The notes under the pieces are model-generated. The model searched no databases. It worked only from the letters and a program-made list of their open reading frames with translations, and was not told the origin of the DNA. A DNA stretch of 64,000 nt, taken from positions 1 through 64,000 of the forward strand of contig JAEUQN010000007.1 of assembly GCA_016789725.1 (NCBI GenBank), in the 5' to 3' direction. This document shows positions 8,829-18,320 of this stretch, in pieces (the stretch's first letter is position 1; the number at the start of each line of letters is the position of its first letter). The translations under genes and the position numbers were made by a program. Source of the stretch: Blastocatellia bacterium (lineage in GTDB: Bacteria > Acidobacteriota > Blastocatellia > RBC074).

Positions 8829-10907
8829 ATGACTGCTCGCGCTCTGCAATCTATCCCGCCAATCCACGCGCGATTGTTTCCGAATCAGGAATGGACGTTG
8901 CTGGTGGTGTTGCTGGTGGAATGTGCGCTGTTCAGCGTGACGGGCAACAACTTTCTGACGACCAATAACGGCTTTGAGATTGTACGCCTGAGCGTGGAAA
9001 TTGGGTTGCTGGCATTGGCGTTGACGCCGGTCATTATCACGGGCGGCATTGATTTGTCGGTCGGTTCGATGATTGGTTTGTCGGCAGTCGTGCTGGGTGG
9101 TTTGTGGCACGACGCGCATTGGCCTTTGCCCGTTGCTGCCTTGGCGACGCTCGCGTTAGGCTCACTCGGCGGCGGATTGAATGCGTGGTTGATTGCGCGC
9201 TTGAACCTGCCTCCGCTGATCGTCACGCTCGGCACGTTTTCGCTGTATCGCGGATTGGCGGAAGGCTTGACGCGCGGACTCGAAACCTATCGTGGCTTCC
9301 CGTCGGAGTTTTTATTTTGGGGGCAAGGCTATTTGGGCGGCATTGTGCCACCGCAATTGTTTGTGTTGCTTGCGGCGATCATCGGCATTTGGTGGTGGCT
9401 GCATCGCAGTATTTACGGGCGCAGTTTGTATGCCATCGGTCTTTCTGCTGAAGGTGCGCGTTATGCGGGCATTTCTGTCGCACGGCGATTGATGTGGGTC
9501 TATGTGCTGTCCGGTTTGATTGCGAGTTTGGCTGCGATCATTTATGTCGCGCATTTAGGACAAGCCAAATCCGATGCTGGAACAGGCTATGAACTGATGG
9601 CAATTACGGCGGTCGTCTTGGGCGGCACTTCGATTTATGGCGGACGCGGAACGGTGCTCGGAACGGTGCTGGGATTGTTCGCCGTCGTGATTTTGCAAAA
9701 TGGATTGCGGTTGAGCGGGCAGCCTGCCGAACTGGCGGGGATTCTGACGGGCGTGTTGTTGCTGACGACCATTCTGATTGATCGTTACGCGCATCGCCGC
9801 CGCACAGTACCGACAGAAGTACATTCATCAACTGAGGACTTTGAAGTGAAAAATGCACATGTGGCTATTCTGAGCGCGGTCATTCTTGCTGCCGCGTTGA
9901 TCGTCGCGGGCAGCAATTGGTTGCTGGTTCGTTCGCTACAACAAAACACTGGCAACGTTCCGACGGCGGCCAATAACAATGCTGTGACGCCGACGACCAA
10001 TCGCAAATTGACGATTGCCGTGATGCCGAAAGCGAAGGGCGATCCGTACTTCGCCAGTTGTCGGCAAGGGGCGGAAGAGGCCGCGAAAGAACTTGGCATC
10101 GAATTGTTGTGGGACGGCCCGACAGAAGTTGATGCCGCAAAACAAAACGAAGTTGTCGAAGCCTGGATCACGCGCGGCGTGGATGTCATTGCCGTTGCCG
10201 TGAGCAACAAAGAAGCTATCGCAACCGTCTTGCGAAAGGCGCGTCAGAAAGGCATCAAAGTATTGACGTGGGATGCCGACGCCGAAAAAGATGCACGCGA
10301 TTTTCTGGTCAATCAGGCGACACCACAAGGCATCGGCTACACGCTTGTAGACGAAGCGGCACGCATTATGAATGGCGCAGGTGAATTTGCGATCATCACA
10401 GGCAGCCTGAGCGCGGACAATCAAAACGAGTGGATCAAGCATATCAAAGCGCGCGTGGCTGAGAAGTTTCCGAACTTGAAACTGGTGGGCGTGCAGCCCA
10501 GCGATGATGACCGCGACCGCGCGTTTACCGAAGCGCAAAACATCATGAAAACGCATCCGAACGTGAAGCTGATTATGGCGATTTCCGCGCCCGCCGTGCC
10601 GGGAGCCGCCGAAGCCGTGAAGCAATCAGGGCGCAAAGATATCAAAGCGATGGGGCTGTCATTGCCGAACCTCTGCAAGCCCTATGTTCACGATGATGTG
10701 GTTCCCAGCGTGATTTTGTGGAATACGATTGATCTCGGCTATTTGGTGGTGCATTCAGCGAAGGCGGTGAGCGAAGGCACGCTGAAACCCGGCGCACAGG
10801 AATTGATGGCCGGGCGTAAAGGCAAAGTCGTGGTAAAAGGCGATGAAATCATTCTCGGCCCGCCATTCGTTTTCAATAAAGGCAATATTGATCAGTATAA
10901 TTTTTAG
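8829..10907 (+). CDS. Fused sugar ABC permease and tethered substrate-binding protein
   Basis: 692 aa, about twice the length of an RbsC-type permease. Residues 1-335 are a complete permease (GGIDLSVGSM near 78, YELMAITAVVLGGTSIYG near 255). A basic cytoplasmic stretch (DRYAHRRRT) is followed by an extra hydrophobic helix at about 343-365, and then a periplasmic-binding-protein domain of peripla_BP_4 type from about 392 (LTIAVMPKAKGDPYF...) to the end. The solute receptor is therefore covalently tied to the transporter rather than being a free lipoprotein or periplasmic protein. No separate binding-protein gene is seen in the cluster. The fusion is read in one uninterrupted frame. Confidence 0.92.
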   Translation: MTARALQSIPPIHARLFPNQEWTLLVVLLVECALFSVTGNNFLTTNNGFEIVRLSVEIGLLALALTPVIITGGIDLSVGSMIGLSAVVLGGLWHDAHWPLPVAALATLALGSLGGGLNAWLIARLNLPPLIVTLGTFSLYRGLAEGLTRGLETYRGFPSEFLFWGQGYLGGIVPPQLFVLLAAIIGIWWWLHRSIYGRSLYAIGLSAEGARYAGISVARRLMWVYVLSGLIASLAAIIYVAHLGQAKSDAGTGYELMAITAVVLGGTSIYGGRGTVLGTVLGLFAVVILQNGLRLSGQPAELAGILTGVLLLTTILIDRYAHRRRTVPTEVHSSTEDFEVKNAHVAILSAVILAAALIVAGSNWLLVRSLQQNTGNVPTAANNNAVTPTTNRKLTIAVMPKAKGDPYFASCRQGAEEAAKELGIELLWDGPTEVDAAKQNEVVEAWITRGVDVIAVAVSNKEAIATVLRKARQKGIKVLTWDADAEKDARDFLVNQATPQGIGYTLVDEAARIMNGAGEFAIITGSLSADNQNEWIKHIKARVAEKFPNLKLVGVQPSDDDRDRAFTEAQNIMKTHPNVKLIMAISAPAVPGAAEAVKQSGRKDIKAMGLSLPNLCKPYVHDDVVPSVILWNTIDLGYLVVHSAKAVSEGTLKPGAQELMAGRKGKVVVKGDEIILGPPFVFNKGNIDQYNF

Positions 10908-10917
10908 TTTGGGTTGT

Positions 10918-10983
10918 TCAGAGTTCACGCTTCAGCGTGCGTTTTACTCTTACGCTCCAGACGCGCTGAAGCGTGAACTCTGA
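10918..10983. repeat. 20-bp perfect inverted repeat between convergent genes
   Basis: The arms 10918-10937 and 10964-10983 are exact reverse complements (core CGCTTCAGCG). It sits in the 82-base gap between two convergent stop codons and may serve as a transcription barrier, though it lacks T-tracts. Related copies are at 55591-55659 (intergenic) and 60357-60419 (inside the large kinase gene). Confidence 0.8.
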
Positions 10984-10989
10984 GCTGGA

Positions 10990-12090
10990 TTACCGATTCA
11001 GGATCAGCACACCCCACGGACTTCCCGTCAATTTCAATTTCTTCGTGACAGTTTTCGTTGCGACATCTACAACCGATACATCATTCGATGGCCCGTTGGC
11101 GGTGAATAACGTCTTGCCATCGGGGGAGATGCCAATGCCCCACGGACGAGTGCCAACTTCAAATGACGCCGTAGTTTGGTTCGTTGCAGCATCTACGACA
11201 AAAACTTTCTTGCCGCGCCCTGTGCTGATGTAAAGCGTTTTCGTGTCGGGTGCCAGGACCAATCCCATTGGCTTGATTTCGCCTGCCGCGCCGAGTTGGA
11301 TGTCCTGCAACTTGACGTTCTTTTCGGTATCGAGCACTGCAATCGTGCCATCGTTTTCGGCATTGACGTACGCGCGTTTGCCATCGGGCAGAAACTCAAC
11401 ATTGCGTGGGCGGCGTCCGACTTTGATCGTTTTGATGAGTTTGCGCGCGGCGACATCAATGACTTCCACCGTTCCTTCTTCCTCAGAAGTAGCATAGATG
11501 TATTTACCATTGGGCGCGAGCGTGACGCCTTCGGGTTCGCCGCCGACCTTGACCGTGTGCGTGACTTTGCCTGCGGGAACATCCACGAAGCTCACGCCAG
11601 AAATATCTTCGTTAGAAACAAAAATCGTATTGCCGTCCTGACTGATCGCAAAGTTCTCCGGGTCAGAACCTGCCTGAATCACGCGCACGAGTTTGTTTTG
11701 TGCGACGTCAAACACGCCAATGCCGTCGGCGCTTTTGTCGGCGGGCGGCAACGTGCTTTCGTCCACGCCAGGCGGCGCAAGCGGCGAACCGCTCAAGGCG
11801 ACGTAAATCAATTTGCCGTCGGGGCTGGCGTGAATGCCGCGCGGACGTTTGCCGAGCGGAATGGTGCCGACGACTTCGTGCGTCGTGCCGTCAATGATGC
11901 TCAAATCACCCGACGTTTCATTGGTGATGAAAACGCGATAGCCCGATTTCCATTCGGGAATAGCTGCGGGCGAAGCTGCCGTTGGGGCTTTGGAGGCGGT
12001 CTCGGTTGTGGCGGGCGGGGTCGTTGTCGAGCAGCTTGTGGCGATCAACACAACACAGCTTGCGGCCAATAAAAATAGGGGCTTACGCAT
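10990..12090 (-). CDS. YVTN-family beta-propeller lipoprotein
   Basis: 366 aa. The start at 12090 (MRKPLFLLAASCVVL) gives a lipoprotein signal with lipobox-like ATSC; a longer reading to 12498 would overlap the upstream gene. The mature part is built of about seven repeats of the YVTN type (VFITNETSGDLSIIDG, IFVSNEDISGVSFVDV, IYATSEEEGTVEVIDV, LFTANGPSNDVSVVDV), predicting a seven-bladed propeller in the periplasm. Such proteins often accompany c-type cytochromes and copper proteins, and here the two genes before it in the transcription direction encode a cupredoxin-like lipoprotein and a di-heme peroxidase. A binding or scaffold role is inferred; no catalytic residue is evident. Confidence 0.85.
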   Translation of the reverse strand: MRKPLFLLAASCVVLIATSCSTTTPPATTETASKAPTAASPAAIPEWKSGYRVFITNETSGDLSIIDGTTHEVVGTIPLGKRPRGIHASPDGKLIYVALSGSPLAPPGVDESTLPPADKSADGIGVFDVAQNKLVRVIQAGSDPENFAISQDGNTIFVSNEDISGVSFVDVPAGKVTHTVKVGGEPEGVTLAPNGKYIYATSEEEGTVEVIDVAARKLIKTIKVGRRPRNVEFLPDGKRAYVNAENDGTIAVLDTEKNVKLQDIQLGAAGEIKPMGLVLAPDTKTLYISTGRGKKVFVVDAATNQTTASFEVGTRPWGIGISPDGKTLFTANGPSNDVSVVDVATKTVTKKLKLTGSPWGVLILNR

Positions 12091-12095
12091 GGAAA

Positions 12096-12869
12096 TTATT
12101 CTCCTTTGTATTTGAAAATGAGTTCGCTTTTGCCTGAGGGGGCGAGCGTGATTTGTTGCTCCTGCCTGCCCAGCTCTTCCTGCCAGGTTTCGATGGTGTA
12201 ATTGCCGGGCGGAACGTTGCGAAGTTGGAACGTGCCATCTGCGCCGGTTACGGCAAAGTATGGATGTGCGACCACGCCGACCCACGCGTGCATCCAGCCG
12301 TGAATATTGCATTTCACGCGAATCATGACTTCTGGTTGTGAGAATTTGCGCGTCAACGCTTCTGCGCCCGGTTCCTGGCTTTGATTCCATTCGCGGTTGA
12401 CTTGCGCCAGCGGGTGAATGTTGTGCGTGACGGGATCGGAGTTTGTGACCTTGAGGGTTTGTCCGACCTGAACGCCCAGCACGCGCGGGCCGAACCAACA
12501 GCCCTTTTGGTCAATCACGACGGGATCGGCGGGGGACGCGAATTTTTTATCTTCCAAGCCTTGCTTGATGTAGACGAATACATTGGCCAGCGTGCCGTTG
12601 CTGTTGACGGCCAGGACCTCATCGGCAACCGCGCTGGAATGGAGCTTGGCGCATTGCGGATCGGATTCCATGGCTACAGTTTTGCGCGGAGGTTTCTTGC
12701 CTGCAAACTCGACTCGACCTGTGATCGTGCCTGCGGTTGCTGCGTCAGGCTGAAAGGCAATGGGGGCGGGTGTGGATTGCGGTTGCGGTTGCGTCTTTGA
12801 ACACGACGCCAGCAACATTGCGCCCGCACACAGCAGCAGCAGCGTTGTGTGATGAATCGTTTTCCTCAT
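12096..12869 (-). CDS. Cupredoxin-like lipoprotein with carboxypeptidase-regulatory-like domain
   Basis: 257 aa. A lipoprotein signal (LLLLCAGAMLLASCS) precedes a proline/glutamine-rich linker and a region GTITGRVEFAGKKPPR. The central part resembles a copper-binding cupredoxin: VTNSDPVTHNIHP supplies a His and C187-N-I-H with a following Met/His (GWMHAW) supplies the remaining type-1 copper ligands. The C-terminal piece GTFQLRNVPPGNYTIE is the beta-sandwich pattern of carboxypeptidase-regulatory domains. It probably shuttles electrons in the periplasm to or from the adjacent di-heme peroxidase. Only 5 bases separate it from the propeller gene, consistent with an operon. Confidence 0.8.
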   Translation of the reverse strand: MRKTIHHTTLLLLCAGAMLLASCSKTQPQPQSTPAPIAFQPDAATAGTITGRVEFAGKKPPRKTVAMESDPQCAKLHSSAVADEVLAVNSNGTLANVFVYIKQGLEDKKFASPADPVVIDQKGCWFGPRVLGVQVGQTLKVTNSDPVTHNIHPLAQVNREWNQSQEPGAEALTRKFSQPEVMIRVKCNIHGWMHAWVGVVAHPYFAVTGADGTFQLRNVPPGNYTIETWQEELGRQEQQITLAPSGKSELIFKYKGE

Positions 12870-12896
12870 ATCTCAATGTTTATCTCAATGTTTATT
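12870..12896. repeat. 13-bp tandem duplication
   Basis: TATCTCAATGTTT is repeated twice in the 15-base gap between the peroxidase and cupredoxin genes and overlaps the peroxidase stop. It looks like a small slipped duplication. Confidence 0.7.
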
Positions 12897-13949
12897 CGGC
12901 GGCTCTGCGTTCGCAGGCAGTTCACCTGTGAGCGATTCCAGAAATGCAATCAACTCGGCGCGCTCCTGTGCCGACAATTTGATGGGCTTGATTTCCTTAT
13001 CGAGTTGCGGATTGGAACTGCCACCGCCGATATAAAAATCAAGCACCTCGGTCAACGTCTTCAAGCTGCCGTCGTGCATATACGGCGCGGTTTTGGCGAC
13101 GTTGCGGAGGCTTGGTGTGCGAAATGCGCCGCGATCTGCTTCGACCTTGGTTTGTGCAAAACGACCAGCGTCTTTTAGATCACCATTCGCGTCCATTCCT
13201 GTGCCAAGGTTGTGAAACAGATGATCCGTGAATAACGCTGACTTCTCGCCCATGACGTGACACGTCACGCAATTGCCGCGATTTTTATCTGTGAACACGG
13301 CCAGCCCGCGAATCGCTGCTGCCGAAAGCGCAGTTTTGTCGCCACCATATTGATAACGATCAAACGGTGAATTGCCGCTGAGCAATGTGCGCTCGAAACT
13401 GGCAATGGCTTTTTGAATTTTGTCCATCGTGATCGGGCCTGGCCCAAAGACTTTCACAAAGTCGTCTCTGTAGGACTGATTCGCGCTGAGTTTGGTTACG
13501 CAAACCTCATGCGGCAAATCCATTTCTATCGGGTTGGCAATGGGCATTCCGGCTTGTTGCTCAAGGCTGGCTGCGCGTCCATCCCAAAACTGCGTCAGGT
13601 TGTAGGCTGCATTCAGTGTCGTCGGCGTATTGCGCGTTCCTTGTTGTGCGCGCACGCCGCTGGCGACTTTCAGGCCGTCGGCAAAGCGAATATAGGGGCT
13701 GTGGCAATTGCCGCAGGAAAGGGTATTGTCGCTGGACAATTGCTTTTCGTGATAGAGCCTGCGACCGAGCGCAATGGCATCGGCAGTGGGCGGGTTATCC
13801 GCTGGAGTCGGAATCGGCGGCAAACCTAACGGAGCTGGAATCGCAATGGCTGAGCCAATGGGACGGGCAGGGGACTCGGCGTTCTTTGGCCGACTGCACG
13901 CGAAAATCAAACCAGCCATCAGCAGAATGAAGAAGATTCGCTTTGACAT
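12885..13949 (-). CDS. Di-heme cytochrome c peroxidase (MauG/CcpA family) lipoprotein
   Basis: 354 aa from the start at 13949 (MSKRIFFILLMAG); ATG at 13958 is an in-frame alternative and neither has a strong ribosome site. A lipobox-like IFAC follows the signal helix. Two heme c motifs are seen, C79-G-N-C-H83 and C227-V-T-C-H231, with RNTPTTLNAAY and FRTPSLRNVAKTAPYMHDG, signatures of the cytochrome c peroxidase/MauG family. Members reduce peroxide or oxidise protein-bound cofactors in the periplasm. It heads a three-gene minus-strand unit with the cupredoxin-like and propeller lipoproteins, which are plausible electron donor and scaffold. Confidence 0.92.
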   Translation of the reverse strand: MSKRIFFILLMAGLIFACSRPKNAESPARPIGSAIAIPAPLGLPPIPTPADNPPTADAIALGRRLYHEKQLSSDNTLSCGNCHSPYIRFADGLKVASGVRAQQGTRNTPTTLNAAYNLTQFWDGRAASLEQQAGMPIANPIEMDLPHEVCVTKLSANQSYRDDFVKVFGPGPITMDKIQKAIASFERTLLSGNSPFDRYQYGGDKTALSAAAIRGLAVFTDKNRGNCVTCHVMGEKSALFTDHLFHNLGTGMDANGDLKDAGRFAQTKVEADRGAFRTPSLRNVAKTAPYMHDGSLKTLTEVLDFYIGGGSSNPQLDKEIKPIKLSAQERAELIAFLESLTGELPANAEPPNKH

Positions 13950-13994
13950 AAGAAGCATTACGTTTTTCTGAACAGCGAGCCACAATTGTCGCAT

Positions 13995-14477
13995 TTCCCC
14001 GATACTTTACCAACCTGCTCAACCTTTCCTCTGACAACTTCTCGAAAGGCCTGAGGCAATGGATTACGAGTTTATCGGTTGTTCAGGTCTGAGATGTGGA
14101 AAACAGTTCTGTATCGCGGAATTTTAGGAGTAGCGGATTAGTTGCGTGATAGAGGGTAAACCGTTCTATTCGCTTGCTTGTAGTTCCGAGATTCGGAATG
14201 CTCGGTCTCTAAAGAATTTTTCATTCACACGGTTGAGCTTGCCGTTTTACACTTTTCGTTCCCTATCGCAATCGGAGTAAAAGAACCTCATCAGGAAAAT
14301 CGGAATCGCTACCGCAGTTGGGATATTTTCACTGAGCGGTGGTTGTTTTCTAATGAGTTTCTTGGTAGTTTCGTTTTCCATTTCTTATCGGGCTTTTTAT
14401 ACTGCATTCCATTCAACTTGATACGATCTTGCTGACAGTGGCGAGCGCCGCTGTATGATCAAAGGGGAGTCTTCCAC
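13995..14477. other. 483-base divergent intergenic region
   Basis: Region between the minus-strand redox unit and the plus-strand propeller unit. It is AT-richer than its neighbours and must hold promoters for both directions. No credible ORF, RNA gene or strong palindrome was seen. A GGGGAG sequence at about 14463-14468 is the probable ribosome site for the next gene. Confidence 0.5.
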
Positions 14478-16091
14478 GTGGAATATCGTATGTTTATGAA
14501 AGTTTTGGGCATCTTATCATTACTGGTCGGGCTGAGTTCGGGACTGCTGGCACAGGGCAGCAAAGTTGCGGATTGGCTGACCGACGGCGGCGACATTGAG
14601 CGCACCGCGTGGCAACGCAATGAAACAATTCTGACCACCGCAAATGTCAAAAACATGAAACTGCTGTGGAAGACGAAGCTCGATAACGAGCCTCGTCAAA
14701 TGCACAACCTGTTGCCAGTGCTGATTGCCGGGCGTGTGAATACGGCCAATGGCCCCAAGCAGATCGTTCTGGCTACCGGGGTCACCGACAATTTATACGG
14801 GCTGGATGCGGACACGGGTGAATTGCTTTGGAAGCATCATTTCCAAACGGATTGGACCCCTCCCCCCGGTGGCGGTCGTGGCGCAGGCATTTTGTGTCCC
14901 GGTGGAATCACCGCAACGCCAGTGATCGGGCCAGGCAAAGCCCCCGGCGAATACATCGTGTACGCTGCGGCGTGGGATGGCACGCTGCGCCGCGTGAATC
15001 TGGCGGATGGCAAAGAGATCGCTCCGCCTGCGAAATTTATGCCGCCGAACGGCAAACCGTATGCGCTGAACCTGCGCAATAATGTGATCTATGTTCACAC
15101 GGCGCAGGGCTGTGGTGGCAATCCCAATATGGTGTACATCTACGATCTGGCAACGGATAAAGTCGGTTCGTGGGGACCGGCAGGTGGCGGCATGTGGGGA
15201 CGGACTGGTGGCGCAATTGACAGCAAAGGTGTGATGTACACCGGGACGGGCGATGGTCCGTGGAATCCTGAAAATGGCGTTTTCGGCAACGGCATCATTG
15301 GCGTGCGGCAGAACCCGGAAACGAAAGCGGGCGAGTTGATGGATTATTATGGCCCCAGCAATGCCGAATGGTTATGGAAGCGCGATTTGGATATGCAGGT
15401 CACGCCCGCCATTTTCAAATACAAAGACAAAGAGTTAATGGTGGACGCCGGCAAGGAATGCGTGGTGTACCTGATGGATACAGATTCCATTGGTGGCGAC
15501 GATCACCGGACGCCACTGCATCGCACACCGCTGATTTGCAATGAAGAAGTGAACTTCGCGTCGGCAGGCATCTGGGGGTCAATGGCTACCTGGGAAGACG
15601 CAAAAGGAACGCGTTGGGTGCTGACTCCGTTTTGGGGGCCGAAGCATTCCAAGTTCACAGCACCGATTCAACACGGTCCCGTCAAGATGGGCGCGATTGC
15701 CGCTTTCAAGGTGGAAGACAAGGCTGGCAAATACACGCTGACGCCCGCCTGGATTTCCCGCGATATGAACCGCGCTGAACCGCCCGTCATCGCCAACGGA
15801 ATCATTTTTGCCTACGGTAGCGGTGAAGATACCGATCAAGCGAAATTTGACATCGGTCTGGCCTATAACCACGAGGCGAAGAATCGCATCGCCGGTTCGA
15901 CGAAAGCCGTCTTGTATGCACTGGATGCGCAGACCGGCAAAGAGCTTTGGAACAGCGGCGATCAGATCGCTTCGTGGAGCCACTGGGGCGGACTATCCAT
16001 CGCCAATGGCAAGGTGTACATCAACACGTTTGATGGGTATCAATATTGCTTTGGGATCAAGAACGGCGCGGACAAGGTAGTGCAAAAGTAA
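14478..16091 (+). CDS. Secreted PQQ-type beta-propeller protein, first of two paralogs
   Basis: 537 aa. The GTG at 14478 lies at good distance from GGGGAG; ATG at 14490 or 14496 are close alternatives. The signal peptide ([20 protein letters not shown]) is followed by repeated propeller blades typical of PQQ enzymes ([34 protein letters not shown]). A QGCGG motif occurs near residue 210, matching the next gene. There is no CxxCH, so any electron transfer would need a separate cytochrome; one is encoded two genes downstream. The dehydrogenase function is inferred from fold resemblance; the substrate is unknown. Confidence 0.8.
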   Translation: MEYRMFMKVLGILSLLVGLSSGLLAQGSKVADWLTDGGDIERTAWQRNETILTTANVKNMKLLWKTKLDNEPRQMHNLLPVLIAGRVNTANGPKQIVLATGVTDNLYGLDADTGELLWKHHFQTDWTPPPGGGRGAGILCPGGITATPVIGPGKAPGEYIVYAAAWDGTLRRVNLADGKEIAPPAKFMPPNGKPYALNLRNNVIYVHTAQGCGGNPNMVYIYDLATDKVGSWGPAGGGMWGRTGGAIDSKGVMYTGTGDGPWNPENGVFGNGIIGVRQNPETKAGELMDYYGPSNAEWLWKRDLDMQVTPAIFKYKDKELMVDAGKECVVYLMDTDSIGGDDHRTPLHRTPLICNEEVNFASAGIWGSMATWEDAKGTRWVLTPFWGPKHSKFTAPIQHGPVKMGAIAAFKVEDKAGKYTLTPAWISRDMNRAEPPVIANGIIFAYGSGEDTDQAKFDIGLAYNHEAKNRIAGSTKAVLYALDAQTGKELWNSGDQIASWSHWGGLSIANGKVYINTFDGYQYCFGIKNGADKVVQK

Positions 16092-16151
16092 CGCCGGAGG
16101 AGCTAATAATTTATGACCTTGTTTGTGACAAGTGCGAGGGGAGTTTCCGCC

Positions 16152-17726
16152 ATGAAAAGATTTGTTGTTGCGTTGGTTGCCTGCTTAGGATTCGCTTTGA
16201 CTGCATATGCACAGGGCCGCGACTGGATGACGGACAGCGCCGATGCGCAACGTTCAGCCTGGATTCGATCTGACTCGAAAATTAACAAAGACACCATGTC
16301 GAAACCGGGGTTTGAGTTTCTTTGGAAACTTAAGCTGAACAATCCGCCTCGGCAATTAAATGGGCTGACGCCGCCTGCGACGTTGGAGCGATTGATTGGC
16401 TATCGTGGCTTTCGCATGTTGGGTTTTGTGGCCGGCAGTTCGGGCAAGCTTTTTACCATTGATACTGATCTGGGGCGGATGGAATGGGAAAGGCAATTGT
16501 CGGCGAAAGGTACGAGCGTGGGAACGTTGAATTGCCCCGGTGGTATCACAACGGGTGTCGTACGACCGGTGCTGGCGGCAATCCCGCCCGCGCCAACAGG
16601 TGGCGGTAGTGGTCGTCAAACGCCGGCCAAGAGCGGCGTTGGGACGCCTGGACAAGGCGCTGTTACCTTAGCTGATGTTCGCCCGCAGGGAAATTTCAAT
16701 ATGAACGCGATGATGCCGCAAAGCACGCGCGTCAATCCCGCCAACCCACCGGGTGGTCAATTTGGGGCGGGACCATTTTTAGTGTATGCCCTGGCTGGCG
16801 ATGGCAAACTCTACGCGTTGCATTTGTCGAATGGGGCTGATTTTGAGCCGCCCACCAACTTCCTGCCTGCGAACGCCAACGCCAATGGGTTGATTATCGT
16901 GGATCAGGTGGCGTATGTCGTCACCGAACAAGGGTGCGGCGGCGCAGCCAATGGCGTATGGGCATTGGACTTGATTACCAAGCAAGTCAAAACCTTCAAG
17001 GCCAATGTCGTCGGTTCTGCCGGCATTGCATTTGGCGGCGATGGCAACATTTATGTGACCACGGGCAGCGGCGGCGACCAGCCAAATTCGCTGGTGGCGC
17101 TTGATGCCAAATCGTTGGCGGTGAAAGCTTCGTTTTCGGCGGGTGCGCAGTCATTTGCCTCCTCGCCTGTGGTCTTCGCTCACAAAAGCAAAACGATGAT
17201 TGCGGCCACCACGAAAGACGGGCGCGTGCATCTGTTCGATAGCACGAATCTGAATGCTCCGCTGGCTTCCTCCCCTGCGATGAACGCAACGGACCTGGCA
17301 GCAGGCGCGCTGGCGAGTTGGCAGGACCTCAGCGGTACGCGCTGGATTCTGGTTCCGACAAACGGTTCAGTCGTGGCGTGGAAAGTCGTCGAGCAGGGAA
17401 GCAGCGTGTCGTTGCAAACGGGTTGGACTTCACGTGACTTGATTTCCCCGCTGCCGCCCACGATTATTAATGGCGTGGCTTTTGTGACGTCGAGTGGTGA
17501 GTTTCGCGCGAAGGACAGTAAGTTGACGCCAGCTCAACGCGCGGCGCGTTCAGGCAAAGCCGTGATTTATGCGTTGGACGCGACCACTGGCAAAGAGTTG
17601 TGGAATAGTGGCACGACCATCACCTCATTCGCACGCGGTGGCGCGCTTTCGGGCGGGATGGGGCAGCTTTATCTGACCACCTACGATGGCACGATTTACA
17701 CGTTTGGATTTCCGATGGAACACTGA
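16152..17726 (+). CDS. Secreted PQQ-type beta-propeller protein, second paralog
   Basis: 524 aa from 16152 ([21 protein letters not shown]), a clean signal peptide with GGGGAG upstream; ATG at 16113 with GGAGGAG is an alternative that would add 13 residues before the signal. Propeller blades include [16 protein letters not shown] and [16 protein letters not shown], and an EQGCGG motif parallels QGCGG of the upstream paralog. A Pro/Gly-rich insertion (about residues 140-205, [12 protein letters not shown]...) separates early blades. It probably forms a functional pair with the preceding gene, 60 bases upstream, and with the cytochrome that follows. Confidence 0.78.
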   Translation: MKRFVVALVACLGFALTAYAQGRDWMTDSADAQRSAWIRSDSKINKDTMSKPGFEFLWKLKLNNPPRQLNGLTPPATLERLIGYRGFRMLGFVAGSSGKLFTIDTDLGRMEWERQLSAKGTSVGTLNCPGGITTGVVRPVLAAIPPAPTGGGSGRQTPAKSGVGTPGQGAVTLADVRPQGNFNMNAMMPQSTRVNPANPPGGQFGAGPFLVYALAGDGKLYALHLSNGADFEPPTNFLPANANANGLIIVDQVAYVVTEQGCGGAANGVWALDLITKQVKTFKANVVGSAGIAFGGDGNIYVTTGSGGDQPNSLVALDAKSLAVKASFSAGAQSFASSPVVFAHKSKTMIAATTKDGRVHLFDSTNLNAPLASSPAMNATDLAAGALASWQDLSGTRWILVPTNGSVVAWKVVEQGSSVSLQTGWTSRDLISPLPPTIINGVAFVTSSGEFRAKDSKLTPAQRAARSGKAVIYALDATTGKELWNSGTTITSFARGGALSGGMGQLYLTTYDGTIYTFGFPMEH

Positions 17727-17795
17727 TGAATACATCAATCGGCAACAGGCAAAAGCGAGGATTGGCTGATTGATTCTTGAGCAAAGCGGTATCGT

Positions 17796-18320
17796 ATGAA
17801 GCAACGTATTTCTTCAATCCCTGTTTCGCGTTTATTGCGTGGAATATTACTAACGCTGGCGGTCGCATTCTTTCTAAGTACGGCTCTCAGTACGGCCTGG
17901 ATGCAAGCTCCTGCGACCGCGCAGGAGGAGACGGGCAAGGCCGAATTACGCAAACTTTGTGTGGGTTGTCACGAATTGGAAAAAGCGTATTCGATCAAAC
18001 AGGACCGGGACGGATGGCAACGCACGATGGAAAAGATGGTGGCCTTCGGGATGAAAAGCTCTGAAGCGGATTACAAGACGGTTCTGGATTTTCTGGTTAA
18101 AAATTACGCCGCCGACGAGGTTCCCAAAGTCAAAGTGAACAAGGCGACCGCGATTGAATTGGAAAGCGGTTTGTCGCTGAAACGCTCGCAAGCCAAGGCC
18201 GTCATTGAATACCGCACGAAAAACGGCCCGTTCAAATCCATCGCTGATCTGAAAAAAGTTCCCGGCATCGAAGCGGAAAAAATCGAAGCGGGGAAAGATC
18301 GCTTATCATTTGAAGAATGA
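17796..18320 (+). CDS. Secreted mono-heme cytochrome c fused to a helix-hairpin-helix domain
   Basis: 174 aa. A signal peptide or anchor (about 14-42) precedes one heme c motif, C55-V-G-C-H59, in a small cytochrome-like domain with [21 protein letters not shown]. Residues about 110-172 form a ComEA-type helix-hairpin-helix domain ([15 protein letters not shown]...[16 protein letters not shown]). The combination suggests an electron acceptor for the adjacent PQQ-type propellers whose HhH part is used for binding rather than DNA uptake. The stop overlaps the next start (ATGA at 18317), implying coupling with the SGNH-like gene. Confidence 0.85.
   Translation: MKQRISSIPVSRLLRGILLTLAVAFFLSTALSTAWMQAPATAQEETGKAELRKLCVGCHELEKAYSIKQDRDGWQRTMEKMVAFGMKSSEADYKTVLDFLVKNYAADEVPKVKVNKATAIELESGLSLKRSQAKAVIEYRTKNGPFKSIADLKKVPGIEAEKIEAGKDRLSFEE

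Noticed and set aside
12091-12498. Extension of the YVTN propeller frame upstream to 12498
   Set aside because: The extension is antisense-like low-complexity sequence inside the cupredoxin gene; ATG 12090 starts a proper lipoprotein signal.
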